A stretch of DNA of 64,000 nucleotides, taken from Bactrocera neohumeralis. Taxonomy: Eukaryota > Arthropoda > Insecta > Diptera > Tephritidae. The position numbers and the translations under genes were made by a program. The stretch is from NCBI RefSeq assembly GCF_024586455.1, contig NC_065922.1:38994089-39058088 (forward strand). The letters are read 5' to 3'. This document shows, piece by piece, positions 22,021 through 32,341 of this stretch; the first letter of the stretch is position 1, and the number at the start of each line of letters is the position of its first letter. The notes under the pieces were generated by a model that saw nothing but the letters and a program-made list of their open reading frames with translations, made no database searches and was not told where the DNA came from.

Positions 22021-23488
22021 ATGATTTCTGCAAAGAAAAATAAGCAAATGTTTCCTCCAGTACAGTGTCAATGGAAAGAATGCGCTGATCTGTTTAACGA
22101 TGATTGGAAATTGAACGAGCATATAAAAATACATTTGGATGAGTACGTTGAAGAAGATAATGAAACATTTGATTGCCCTTGGAATGAATGCAACTTTTTT
22201 ACCACTGATTATACCGAAATTAAGCGCCACCTATATTATCATGGATATTACAGTTCACTTGTAGTAAGAGGAAAATATGAATGTGAGCAAAATCCGAATA
22301 TTCCTAGTTGCAGTGCGCGTCCAAAAGAAGCTGATAAGATCCCCGATTTGAAGAGTAACTTTCTTTGTGAATGGACCGATTGCCAAAGAACATTTGTGTC
22401 TATAGTTGAATTTCAAGATCACATTGTTCAGCATGCATTATTTGAATACGAGATCCAGAAATCTCCGAATGATACGCGACCAAAAGTTAAATGCAAATGG
22501 AGCATATGCCACAAGCATTTAGAAAATAAGTATAGATTAATTGAACATATCTTTACTCACGCGAATAAAAAATCACTAGCATGTTATCACTGCGGCGAAG
22601 TATTTAGGACTAGGACTACTTTATTTGATCATCTAAGAAGACAACCTGAAAATAATAGTGAGTATTTAATTTACTTAGATATACATTTGACTATAGATTT
22701 GTTTTTAATTTTAGCTCACAAGTTTCAATGCGACCAGTGCTTTAAATATTTTGCGACAGAGAAACTATTAAGATCTCATTTCTTAAAACATGTAAATTGT
22801 TACAAGTGTAGCCTTTGTAATATGTCCTGCCCGTCTTCAAGTTCATTAGCCACACACATACGTTATCGGCACCTGAAGGATAAGCCTTTCAAATGTACTG
22901 AATGTGAACATCGTTGTGTACGAAAAAGCGACTTGCAAAAACATATGAATCACATTCATAGCAATCAAGTTCATCGTTGTCAGCAATCTGGTTGTAATTA
23001 TGCTGTCCGGACATATAATTTATTAAGACGAGTAAGACAATGTCGTTAATTTCTTTTGTATTTTTCAATTGATCAATTTCCAAACACTTAAATTTCAGCA
23101 TTGTTTGGAAGTTCATGGCAATAGTCCTTTTATTTATATGTGTCATTGCTGCGATAAATTATTCAAGCATAGTAAATATCTGTCAAAGCATTTGATCAAG
23201 AAACATGACTTTAAACTACCATCAGGACATAAACGGTTTACATATCGTATTGATGAAAATGGTTTTTACTTACTTGAAACATTGCGAATTGAAAGCCTAG
23301 AAGTAACTAAACAAATTTTGTCACCCCATGCCATGGAAGCATCTGATGTAACACAAGATAGTAGTTGTTATGAGATTGTCTCTATGACTAACGAACATGA
23401 TCAACGTGTAATTGTTGCTAATGATCCAAATGAAGCACAACTAGTAGGTGAAGTTGTTATATCATTGCCTTTAGGCAATGAGAGTTGA
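22021..23488 (+). CDS. Hinfp: Histone H4 transcription factor HiNF-P homologue, C2H2 zinc fingers
   Basis: HiNF-P is a nuclear C2H2 factor that activates histone genes (H4 in mammals, linker H1 in Drosophila). Exons 22021-22657, 22715-23031 and 23099-23488 give 447 residues. About ten fingers are visible, including CQWKECADLF (first), CPWNECNFF, CEWTDCQRTF, CKWSICHKHL, CYHCGEVF, CDQCFKYF, CSLCNMSC, CTECEHRC, CQQSGCNY and CHCCDKLF. The CxWxxC spacing of the early fingers is typical of HiNF-P. The second junction rebuilds finger nine (LLRR joined to HCLEVH), which confirms that splice. The tail is acidic and finger-free. Intron 1 is 57 nt, a multiple of three without a stop, so an unspliced mRNA stays in frame. 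AATAAA at 23510-23515. Confidence 0.92.
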
Positions 23489-23515
23489 TTCCATAAATTC
23501 CAATAACACAATAAA

Positions 23516-23870
23516 CAAATATTGACAGTTTTAAGCATGACTCAATTTTACTATGTACCATGGGTATTTAGATGAGTATATTATTTTCATTAAACTATTC
23601 CTACGCAATCGTTTTAATTAATAACAATATGTTATAAGTAAACAATCTAAGTATATAATAATATGTGTACGTTTATAAAATCTAATGCAGTTGTTTGCTA
23701 GAATAGGAATATCTTTAGTTTATTAGTTATGATAATATATACTATATTCCTGTATAAAAAAATACGTGTTTTTAAATTCTTTAACTTAACCTACATTTAT
23801 TTAAAACGAAAACTTTCTAAAAAAAATAATAATCCATAACAGTAGCTCCATTCACTTGGCAGCTTAGTAA
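23516..23870. other. Spacer between converging Hinfp and DENND6 genes
   Basis: AT-rich; would hold the two 3' UTRs. Nothing else seen. Confidence 0.4.
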
Positions 23871-26127
23871 TCAAATATTAACCACATTTTTTAAGTCATT
23901 AGGTAGAAGGTCTTTCATACAATTAATTTGGGCACGTATTAGGTCTTGAGTAGCACTGTTATTAGTGGTATCGGTATATAGATTCATTTTTTGTTTTAAC
24001 TTAAGTATCATGTCTATTATTTCTACCTCTTGCTTATCATGCGCCCATTTTTCAAGGTTCGCAACCGAAAGTGCTTGAAGTTGCAAGTCTTGTAGGGTTA
24101 ATTGTAGTTCACGATGTCTTGAGTTGTACCATCCACGAAAATTTGGCGAATTGAAAAATCTACGATACAACCCTTTCCAATCACCTTTTAAAGGCGAAGT
24201 TAAATGTGGTCCGGAATGTTCAATAGTCGCCAAAAAGTCCTCCAATTTAAAAGCATTTGCATTCGGTGCGGACTTAAATGGACTTATATCTTTCTGTAAG
24301 GGCATTAATGAAGCTATATACCGTTCCAGAGGTATCATAAAACTTTGCGTAAGTTCCAATAAATTTCGGCGCAATAATGCTGTTTGCACATGATCAGGTC
24401 GTTTGGTTTTAACCCCCGCTTTTACTTTTTTAATTAAATTCTTGTCTTTTTTAAGAAAAGGCTTATATTTCGTGTACAATCCCGGGAGCGCACCGTCACT
24501 GATAGTTGCACTCGTATTTAGTACCAAAGAGGAGCTTGCATTAGGTAATCCTTTTTTTATATTGCCTGTACTGCTTGAATTGAATGATGTCACAGAATCC
24601 GAATTTCTAATATTTTTTTGGAGTTGCTGATGTTGCTGCATATTAATCTAAAAATATTTTAAAAATCATATTCAAACATGTAGGAATGGGCTAAGTTCGG
24701 GTGCAACCGAACATTTTATACTCTCACAATTTGAAAGCTTCAAAAACTTTATACAATACATATTTAAAAATGTTGGGCAAGAATTGCAATATGTATTTTA
24801 TATTTACTAATTTCAAGAAGTCATTTTACATATTCAACGACATAAAAGCAATAATTTCAATCGAATATATATAAAAATTTAAAATTTTACTTAAGTTATC
24901 GCTTGTCTACGCGGACAGACGACAGACATTACATTTTTATATAATTAACTTAACAGTATATTTAACTCGAACACTGTAGCAACAAGATGAGAGAGTATGC
25001 AAACAAATATTTTATGTATATATCAAAAACTTAATCGTTTTTACCTGATTATCGACTAGTCGCAATATATGCGGCCAATCTTTCAGTAACTTTATGAAAA
25101 ACGGATTTGTTACTCCTAGTATCACAGGTGGAGGCGTATTTCCATATTCCCTCGTGAATTCTTTGAACTCGCTGTCATGTATTGTAAAATAAGGTCGTGC
25201 TTCAGCGCAATATTCAATTGGAGCTATTAATGAAACAAGACTGTGCACCATATGTGAGCAATCAGCGGGTGAGGTTCCAACAATTACAATAGGTTCAGCA
25301 ATTAACACTAATTCCCATAAAGTATACAAATTCTCCAAGGTAAAACATAAACATTGATATAATTCTAGTTCGTTAACAGAGTTCAAAATTTTCGTGGAAA
25401 AGGCATTCAATGAAGTTTTTCTAATTGTATCAGTTTTTTGTCCAACAGTACCGCACTTTTTACCACTTATGGTTGGTATATTAATTTGATAAATGTTATC
25501 AAACAGCTGTAAGTCCAAGGAAACACCTGCTTGTAACGGGGGCCATAATCGATTTATTTGATCACAAGCCTCTTCTATATTTGAGTTGCCATTTTCAAAG
25601 TACCTTGGAGCCAGTTGATCCACAATATTATAGAAAAGGTTGCAAAATGGAAGATGCGTCACCAAAATAAAACTTTTTTGAAAATAACCTCTCGGAAGAT
25701 TAGCATCTCGCTTTTGGCGGAAATACACAAATCCCCAGTAATGTGATTCGTCTACACGGAGTGCAGATATACAATCCGAATTATATGAGTGAAATATTTT
25801 TTTTAAGTTTCCGTTGTGACTTTCTTTGTGTATCCTTCGAAGACGCATATGAAATTTTGTGTCACCCATGCACCCGGAGTTTGAATCCGGAAATGCCATA
25901 TAACATATATTAGCAGTTTCAGTCTCCGAAGGTACGAATTGAGGTGGGTAAACAAATTCGAGAGCTTGTCCTATGTTCAGATCGAATGTTATGACACACA
26001 TACAATGAATCCATTGAGAAAAGTTTGCCCAATGATTAATATCGTTACAAGTATTAATTTCACTTGTAACTCTTAAACAGTCGTTGTTATCAGTTAAATT
26101 ATTTGTTGATATAGATTTCTCTGTCAT
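23871..26127 (-). CDS. DENN domain-containing protein 6 (FAM116) homologue
   Basis: DENND6 proteins are guanine-nucleotide exchange factors for Rab14 in endosomal recycling. Two coding exons on the minus strand, 26127-25045 and 24647-23871, encode 619 residues (human DENND6A is near 608). The uDENN start is clear: WIHCMCVITFDLNIGQALEF and VYPPQF, then CYMAFPDSNSGCMGDTKFHM. The cDENN core includes LYTLWELVLIAEPIVIVGTS. Exon 2 holds the dDENN part, GLYTKYKPFLKKDKNLIKK and LLRRNLLELTQSFMIPLERY, then GDWKGLYRRFFNSPNFRGWY. Exon 2 opens with a Gln/Ser-rich stretch of about 45 residues not typical of vertebrate homologues. The junction is phase 0. The 397-nt intron contains a repeat fragment. The fly gene symbol is not recalled with confidence. 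Confidence 0.93.
24690..24960 (+). repeat. Hairpin-ended repeat fragment inside the DENND6 intron
   Basis: Begins AAGTTCGGGTGCAACCGAAC, a GTTCGG/CCGAAC hairpin, followed by ATTTTATACTCTC. The same head occurs near 5843 (decayed) and 42540 (reverse orientation). A short GCGGACAGACGACAGAC stretch near 24910 resembles the GACGGACAG run of other copies. Confidence 0.55.
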
Positions 26128-26435
26128 TTTACAAATTTATCGATGCACTTTCACTTGTGGCTATTTTTGTGCCTAGATTTATTGAACAAGTTTGTATCAA
26201 ACAAAATATACTGTCAAAATTGAAAAATATGTTCAGTGCCAACATTTAGAGCTGCCAATAGCCAATAATGATTAAATGCAGGATTTGGTTTTTTTAAAGT
26301 TATAAATACAATTTCTCTTGAAGAATCAGAGGGTTTTCATGTGTCTTTTTGTTTAAAATTCTCGCAAACATTAATTAAGGATAAACTCAGGCAAATTTTA
26401 ATCCAAGCATACAGGACGTCTACAAAATTCCAGCA
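26128..26435. other. Upstream region of the DENND6 gene
   Basis: Holds the probable DENND6 promoter. ATTTATCGATG next to the start codon (26137-26147) resembles a DRE core. No gene. Confidence 0.35.
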
Positions 26436-27130
26436 TTGCATTTCAAGAATAATAGATATGGGCATTACTTAATAGTTAGAAGGTTTGTCAGAAAAACTAC
26501 ATATATTCTACTATACCCTATATATGATGTCGTATGTCGTGTATGGCTCATTTGCTTAATTCAAAAGCCTAAACTTACGAAAATTATATTTAAAAAAAAA
26601 TTTAAAATGCATTATCGTTATATATTGTATATGATTACTTTTGCTAGCGGTTTTACATATTTGTCAGTTGAGTTCTGTAGTAGAAACGGGATAAAACGTT
26701 GCACTAATAGTACCTACGAGGTGGGCCACCTTATGACCAAAGAGTTGGTCAAATCGAACTAAAACTTTTCAAGCCCCCAGGTACCAAATAAGTAGACAAA
26801 GGTGGATTTTTTACCGAAAATATCGGTTAATATGTTCGATATATAATTTAAAGTAAGGGATATAAATGGTTGGAATAAGGTCAATGCTTTTCTTAGCTCC
26901 ATATAACCAATCTAAAGATTTTCGAACTTTCGGGTGACTTCATACCACATATATACATACATATATCGGCCAATGTGAATTATCTTAATAAAATTCAAAG
27001 AACGTGTTTTCTTACAACGATGCATCTTTGTGCTTTGAATAAAATCGGGTGAAAACTCGCCGTAGACCCCATAACTAGCAAACCTTATGTACTTGGTACT
27101 CCCCTGGTTGTAATCCTTGCAAGTTTACTT
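26436..27130. repeat. Repeat-derived spacer
   Basis: Blocks such as TTTTTACCGAAAATATCGGT followed by a GATATA run resemble 55.99-56.03 kb, and the ACATATTGACCGATA type seen near 790 and 48930. Probably decayed pieces of the TIR-element family; boundaries uncertain. Confidence 0.4.
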
Positions 27131-27502
27131 GTTTACTTTCGTTTCTACATATTTGTTTTGAATTATTTAGTGCAAAATTAACCTTATTTCAATATTTAAC
27201 TTTGGTTTAAAGCCATTTATTTATACAATAACAAAATGGCTGCATGCAAAAAATAGAGGGATGTTATTTTAAATCCCAGCCTTAATACATATATGTTTAA
27301 TTATAAATATCAACTTTTTAGAAAACTCACTGCCTTGGAAAAAATACTTTTTATATGAAGGTCAAATATCATTAACATACCTGTACTTGACTTGTCATTA
27401 GACGTGGACATTTGCCGTGGCAGGTTGCATTAATTGCTATTTTTTTTTGTTTTGGCTGACGTTAGTACCTTTAGCTTTTGTGTATGAAAATAAAGTGGGA
27501 CG
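27131..27502. other. Upstream region of p115
   Basis: No gene. Contains the presumptive promoter and 5' UTR of the intronless p115 frame; no motif stands out. Confidence 0.35.
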
Positions 27503-29995
27503 ATGGAGTTCCTTAAAAGCGGCTTTAAAACAGTGCTTGGAAGTACTGAACCTGGTCATCAACCTAGTGCAGCAGAAACCGTTGAAAAATTAGTTGATCG
27601 TGTATTAAGTTCAACATTATTAGACGATCGTCGGGATGCTTGTCGGGCTTTGAAGGCGCTATCTAAAAAATATCGTATTGAAGTTGGAGCACAAGGAATG
27701 TCAGCATTGGTCCAGATTCTCAAACATGATAGTCAAGATTCAGAAATCATTGGCTATGCCCTAGATACTTTGTGTAATATTACAACTGCTGAAGAGTTCG
27801 ATGAAGAAACTGATAACCCAGCCGTTTCAGTAAATGTTGGAGAGCAATTTACTGAAATGTTTATAAAAGTACACGACAATGTTACTGTAATTATGACTCT
27901 CTTAGAAGAATATGATTTTCGTGTTCGGCGTTCCGCAATTCAACTCATTACTACGTTGATTGCAAATAAAACTCGTGATTTACAAGAAATTATTTTGGTA
28001 AGCCCTATGGGCGTATCCAAATTAATGGATTTACTCTCAGACAGCCGTGAAGTTATTCGAAATGATGCACTACTTTTGCTAATTCAGTTAACAAAGGGGA
28101 ACTCAAATATACAAAAGATAGTTGCTTTTGAAAATGCCTTTGATAAAATTTTTGAAATTATTCAAAGTGAGGGATGTTCGGACGGGGGCATTGTTGTTGA
28201 GGATTGTTTAATTCTTTTATTGAACTTGTTAAAAAATAATTCCAGTAATCAACAATTTTTTAAGGAAGGATCCTTTATCCAAAGGCTATCACCAATGTTC
28301 AGTATTACCCAAGAAGCAGAAGAGAATGAGTGGGCCCCACAAAAGGTCTCTAATATACATTGCATGTTGCAAGTAGTTCGTGCTTTAGTTACACCAAGTA
28401 ATCAACAGCAAGTGGTATCATCTTGCCAAAAAGTTATGCGCAAATCGAATCTCCTCGATTTGCTATGCGACATTTTAATGGGCAGCGGAGTACCAGCTGA
28501 TATACTAACGGAAACTATAAATGCAGTTGCTGAAATAGTTCGAGGTGATAAAGAAAACCAAGATAAATTAAGCATGGTTATGGCGCCTAGTAACCCTCCT
28601 CGACCAGCAATTGTCGTACTTTTAATGTCAATGATAAACGAGAAGCAGATATTAACACTTAGATGTGCTGTATTGTATTGCTTTCAATGCTACCTTTTTC
28701 GGAACGAGGAGAGCCATCAAGCTGTCGTACAAACGTTATTACCCTCTTCTGAATCTGAAGTGAGTAGTCATTCAACTGGTCAATTGTTATGTGTGGGCCT
28801 CTTTTCATCCGATTCACTTGCCAATTGGTTTTCTGCAGTAGCTCTTATGCATGGACTTGTCGATAGTGTTGCACAGAAAGAAGAACTGTTGCGCGTTCTT
28901 TTAGCTAGTCCCAGAGGAGGAAACCCGATTACTCTATTGGAGCAATGTACAAATTTACTTCAGCAAGATAGGTATAAGTTGCAAAGTAAAGTTGGTCTTC
29001 TGATGTTGTTGAGCATGTGGTTGGCACATTGCCCCAATGCCGTTAAAACTTTTCTCAGCACAAGTGGTACAATGGCATATTTGACGGCGCAAATTAGTGC
29101 AAATGAACACGATGAAAATGAGTATTTGATACAAGGGTTATGCGCGTTCCTCATGGGAATTTGTATTCAGTTTAATGATAACACCCTTGCCAATCAAAAA
29201 CGAGATGATATCTGCCAATTGTTAATTAAACGTATAGGGCAAGAAACTTTTTGTAATAAACTTAGCGAAGTATCAAGACATGAAGCTTATAATCGAGCAT
29301 GCAAACAACCTCAGATTAGACCAAAGGACTCCTCTGATCTTTTGCTGGATTACGAATTTTGTAAGTTATATAAAGGATTGGAAGCGTTATTAGGAAAAAT
29401 CGTAAGCGGCTTTGATGTCAATGGTATAGAATTAACGGAATTAACACTCAGCTCTGAAGCTTCTGCGCTTGTAGCACAATATAAAGGCATCATTCGAGAT
29501 CTTGATGGCCAAATTAATTTGCTGCAACAAAATTCAAGACGACTCGAAATAAAAAATGAGGAACTCGAACTAAAACTGTCTAAAGTAGAAAGCCTTAATA
29601 CGCAATTATCTGATCAAAATACATTGCTAAAAGCCCAGTTAGGAGCCGCACAGAGCAGCACTTCCCCGTCAGGAGACGGTACACCGGTTAATGCATTAAG
29701 TGCAGCTCAATTCCAGACGAATCTATATTGTGCAGAGAACATTAGAATAACTCGAGAATTTGAAACATTGCGCCAGCGACTGGAAGATGAAGTGCACCGC
29801 GCTAACACAGCAAACGACGAACTTCAAAAATTACAAAAGGATCAAGAGGATCTACTTGAGCTCTTGACTGATCAAGAAAATAAAATCAATCGATATGAGC
29901 AGCAAATGCGATCAGCAGGTTTACCTATTGAAAATGACAATGAGAATTACACAGATGATGTAGGTAATCAAGAAAATCCTAATTTGAACGTATAA
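27503..29995 (+). CDS. p115: General vesicular transport factor p115 (Uso1)
   Basis: p115/Uso1 is a peripheral Golgi tether for ER-to-Golgi vesicles that works with GM130, giantin, Rab1 and SNAREs. The 830-codon frame is intronless and full-length (the family is near 830-960). Residues 1-630 form the armadillo-like globular head, starting MEFLKSGFKTVLGSTEPGHQ and with the conserved DDRRDACRALKALSKKYRIE. From about 655 it is coiled coil in two segments (about 655-720 and 735-810), separated by a Ser/Gly/Pro hinge (SSTSPSGDGTP). The C-terminus is acidic (NDNENYTDDVGNQENPN), the region that binds GM130 and giantin in homologues. The start is chosen because MEFLKSG is conserved and no upstream in-frame exon is needed. 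No defects seen. Confidence 0.97.
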   Translation: MEFLKSGFKTVLGSTEPGHQPSAAETVEKLVDRVLSSTLLDDRRDACRALKALSKKYRIEVGAQGMSALVQILKHDSQDSEIIGYALDTLCNITTAEEFDEETDNPAVSVNVGEQFTEMFIKVHDNVTVIMTLLEEYDFRVRRSAIQLITTLIANKTRDLQEIILVSPMGVSKLMDLLSDSREVIRNDALLLLIQLTKGNSNIQKIVAFENAFDKIFEIIQSEGCSDGGIVVEDCLILLLNLLKNNSSNQQFFKEGSFIQRLSPMFSITQEAEENEWAPQKVSNIHCMLQVVRALVTPSNQQQVVSSCQKVMRKSNLLDLLCDILMGSGVPADILTETINAVAEIVRGDKENQDKLSMVMAPSNPPRPAIVVLLMSMINEKQILTLRCAVLYCFQCYLFRNEESHQAVVQTLLPSSESEVSSHSTGQLLCVGLFSSDSLANWFSAVALMHGLVDSVAQKEELLRVLLASPRGGNPITLLEQCTNLLQQDRYKLQSKVGLLMLLSMWLAHCPNAVKTFLSTSGTMAYLTAQISANEHDENEYLIQGLCAFLMGICIQFNDNTLANQKRDDICQLLIKRIGQETFCNKLSEVSRHEAYNRACKQPQIRPKDSSDLLLDYEFCKLYKGLEALLGKIVSGFDVNGIELTELTLSSEASALVAQYKGIIRDLDGQINLLQQNSRRLEIKNEELELKLSKVESLNTQLSDQNTLLKAQLGAAQSSTSPSGDGTPVNALSAAQFQTNLYCAENIRITREFETLRQRLEDEVHRANTANDELQKLQKDQEDLLELLTDQENKINRYEQQMRSAGLPIENDNENYTDDVGNQENPNLNV

Positions 29996-30717
29996 GTTAA
30001 TTTACGGATATATATGATTAGAAATTAATTCATAGTTCATACGGAAAATATATTGTATACTACGAAACAGTACATTATTTATAATTCTAAAAGTTTAAGC
30101 ATCATTCCTCCTAAATATACATAAAAGTAAAGCATAACCCGTTTTTACGCTCTTTTCTTGCCTATATAAGTCTAAGGGTGGTTAAGTTGTTATGGTTTCA
30201 CATTTAATATCATTTGTCTGTAATGATGTAGATGAACTAGAAGTTACAATCCGTCCGCTTATATAGTGACAATCCATGACCAGATAAAAAAGTGATAGTG
30301 TTCACTTAAAAGTCAATATTGAATGCCCGCAAATGACTTTTAGCCATTGTAGATAAGAATGGAACTTTTAAGAAAAAAACTGTAATACTGAAGTTAGTGA
30401 GCATTGCTCCTTGGTTAAATATTTCTGATATCGTTATGGCGAAATACTTTAGGGAATGCTGCAGTTGTAATCGGATATAAATGTGACTGGACCCTTTACG
30501 TAGAACCAGCTGTTGTGGATAATTCTGTCGTATCTTCCCGGTGGCCCTTTTTTTCATTGAAATATAAGGGTGGAAGAAGAAAGTCATAATCTACAATTTA
30601 ACTTAACGTCGGAAAAGCGTTCAAATGTGTTAAAAACCGGTATTCGTTAGTTATCAAGCCAATTTAAGCGTAATAAATATAAAAATAAACTGTTTTCCAA
30701 GTTAATATAGTTTAACC
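29996..30717. other. Spacer between converging p115 and RpS6 genes
   Basis: Contains the p115 3' UTR. A 93-codon minus-strand frame at 30306-30587 has no recognisable domain. RpS6 AATAAA (minus strand) is at 30718-30723. Confidence 0.4.
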
Positions 30718-30744
30718 TTTATTACAGAAGTGAGTAAAAATTAT

Positions 30745-31774
30745 TTACTTTTTGTCACTCGAAATCGAGCTCTTTGATTCTCTTAAGGAAGCAGAACGAC
30801 GTCTCTTAGCTTCGTCGCGCTTAGCCTTAGATTCCTTCTTACGTTGTGCTAACAATTTAGCATAATCAGCTGCGGCTTCTTTGGAGGCGGCTTGACGTTT
30901 CTTCTTCAAAGCAGTGCGTCTACGTTTCCTTTGAAGCACCACTGGAGTAACCAAACGCTGAATTTTTGGTGCTTTAGATGTAGCTTTTTTATTATCCTTG
31001 GCGGGCAAAGGGCGACGAACCACAAAGCGACGAACATCATCATCCTTGGTTAAATTATAAAGTTTCCGGATCTTGCTGGCACGTTTTGGACCAAGTCGTC
31101 TAGGAACAGTTGTGTCAGTCAGTCCAGGTAGTTCTTGTTCACCTTTTTTAACAATGACAAGAGCCAAAACCGACATGTTTGCGTCTACAATGCAACCACG
31201 GACTGATTTCCTTTTCCTTTCACCAGTACGGCGAGGTCTGTAACAGGAATGACCCTTCTTCAATAGAAGACGAACACGACCTTAAAATATAATACACTGT
31301 TAATTTTTGTTTAAAAAGTATATATGTATATTACTACTTACCATGCGAAAGCACTCCTTGTTTCATAGGAAAACCTTGTTTATCGTTACCACCGGCGATA
31401 CGAAGATGATATCCTTTCCACTCATCACCGAGAACATCAGCTTCGACAATTTGTCCCATACGCTTCTCATAAAACACACGAAGCTTGTGTTCATCCACAA
31501 CTTCGAATAACTTTTGGCATCCTGTTGCCGGGAAAGATACGTTAAGCTGCAAATTGAAGACTTTTGTAAATTATACACTATCATATACAAAGATATGCAG
31601 TCCAGTATTACGACAAAATTCGATCAACTTTTATCTCTATGATCACTAGAGTATAATTAAAAAATCTACCCTTCAACTCTAAAGCACGTTATTTGAAATA
31701 TGTTTTCTTATTAAATTCCGTATAAAACACATTATTTAACTATATTTTTCTAAAAAATATTAACACACCTTCAT
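30745..31774 (-). CDS. RpS6: 40S ribosomal protein S6 (eS6)
   Basis: Small-subunit ribosomal protein and main target of S6 kinase. Three coding exons on the minus strand, 31774-31769 (only ATG AAG), 31546-31342 and 31280-30745, give 248 residues, the exact fly length. Exon 2 begins LNVSFPATGCQKLFEVVDEH. Exon 3 begins by completing the Gly of SHGR and continues VRLLLKKGHSCYRPRRTGER. The C-terminus RRRSASLRESKSSISSDKK keeps the clustered serines phosphorylated by S6K. The six-base first coding exon is easy to miss and is placed by its donor (AAG/GTGTGT) and by the universal MKLN start. Confidence 0.97.
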
Positions 31775-31804
31775 TTTTCAATCCAAATTCATGGAACACC
31801 GAAC

Positions 31805-31817
31805 AGAAAAGGGAAAG
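31805..31817 (-). promoter_or_regulatory. Candidate 5' TOP tract of RpS6
   Basis: On the minus strand CTTTCCCTTTTCT lies about 30 bases before the start codon, the position and composition expected of a TOP leader. Transcription start inferred. Confidence 0.55.
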
Positions 31818-32341
31818 CAAAGTATGCTCGGCAATCTCGGGTGGATGACAAGTCAGAAAAATTCACAATAGTTACAGGGTTGTATTGATAAGTATATTTT
31901 TGTCGATAAAACAGTTGACCACTCAAATGTAAAATTTATGGCGTTAATTTATTGAGGAAGTTAAGTATTTCGCAGAAACTTCACTTACTTTCAAGAAATA
32001 ATTTGAACAATATCTGCGTATAATATTAATCTCTTATAATTAATTCAATCTCTTTAAAATTAGTCATATTTCAGGTTTTTTTTTTTCAAGTAAATAAACT
32101 CATTGAAACTTGAATAGAAATCTCTGGTAGCACTTTCTAATAATTAACGTATGACTTAACCCATAGTCGACTTACATAGCAAAAATTCGTATTTGTACCT
32201 TTAAACGGCAGCACTAAAAAAACATTATTATTCTTCTAATGACAGCAATGTCATTTTTAAGTCAAAACTAGAAAAACAATAAACGCACGTGTGATTTTAT
32301 AAAGAGCTCTCAAAATTAATTTGGAATAATAATAAAACAGT
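31818..32341. other. Bidirectional promoter region between RpS6 and bystin
   Basis: The two genes are divergent. No further coding sequence. A TGTCGATAAAAC motif near 31903 resembles half a DRE. Confidence 0.4.

Noticed and set aside
22889..23146. Minus-strand frame overlapping Hinfp exons 2-3
   Set aside because: Antisense shadow; zinc-finger codons are on the plus strand.
30306..30587. 93-codon minus-strand frame between p115 and RpS6
   Set aside because: No recognisable domain or promoter; lies in the shared 3' region of two converging genes.
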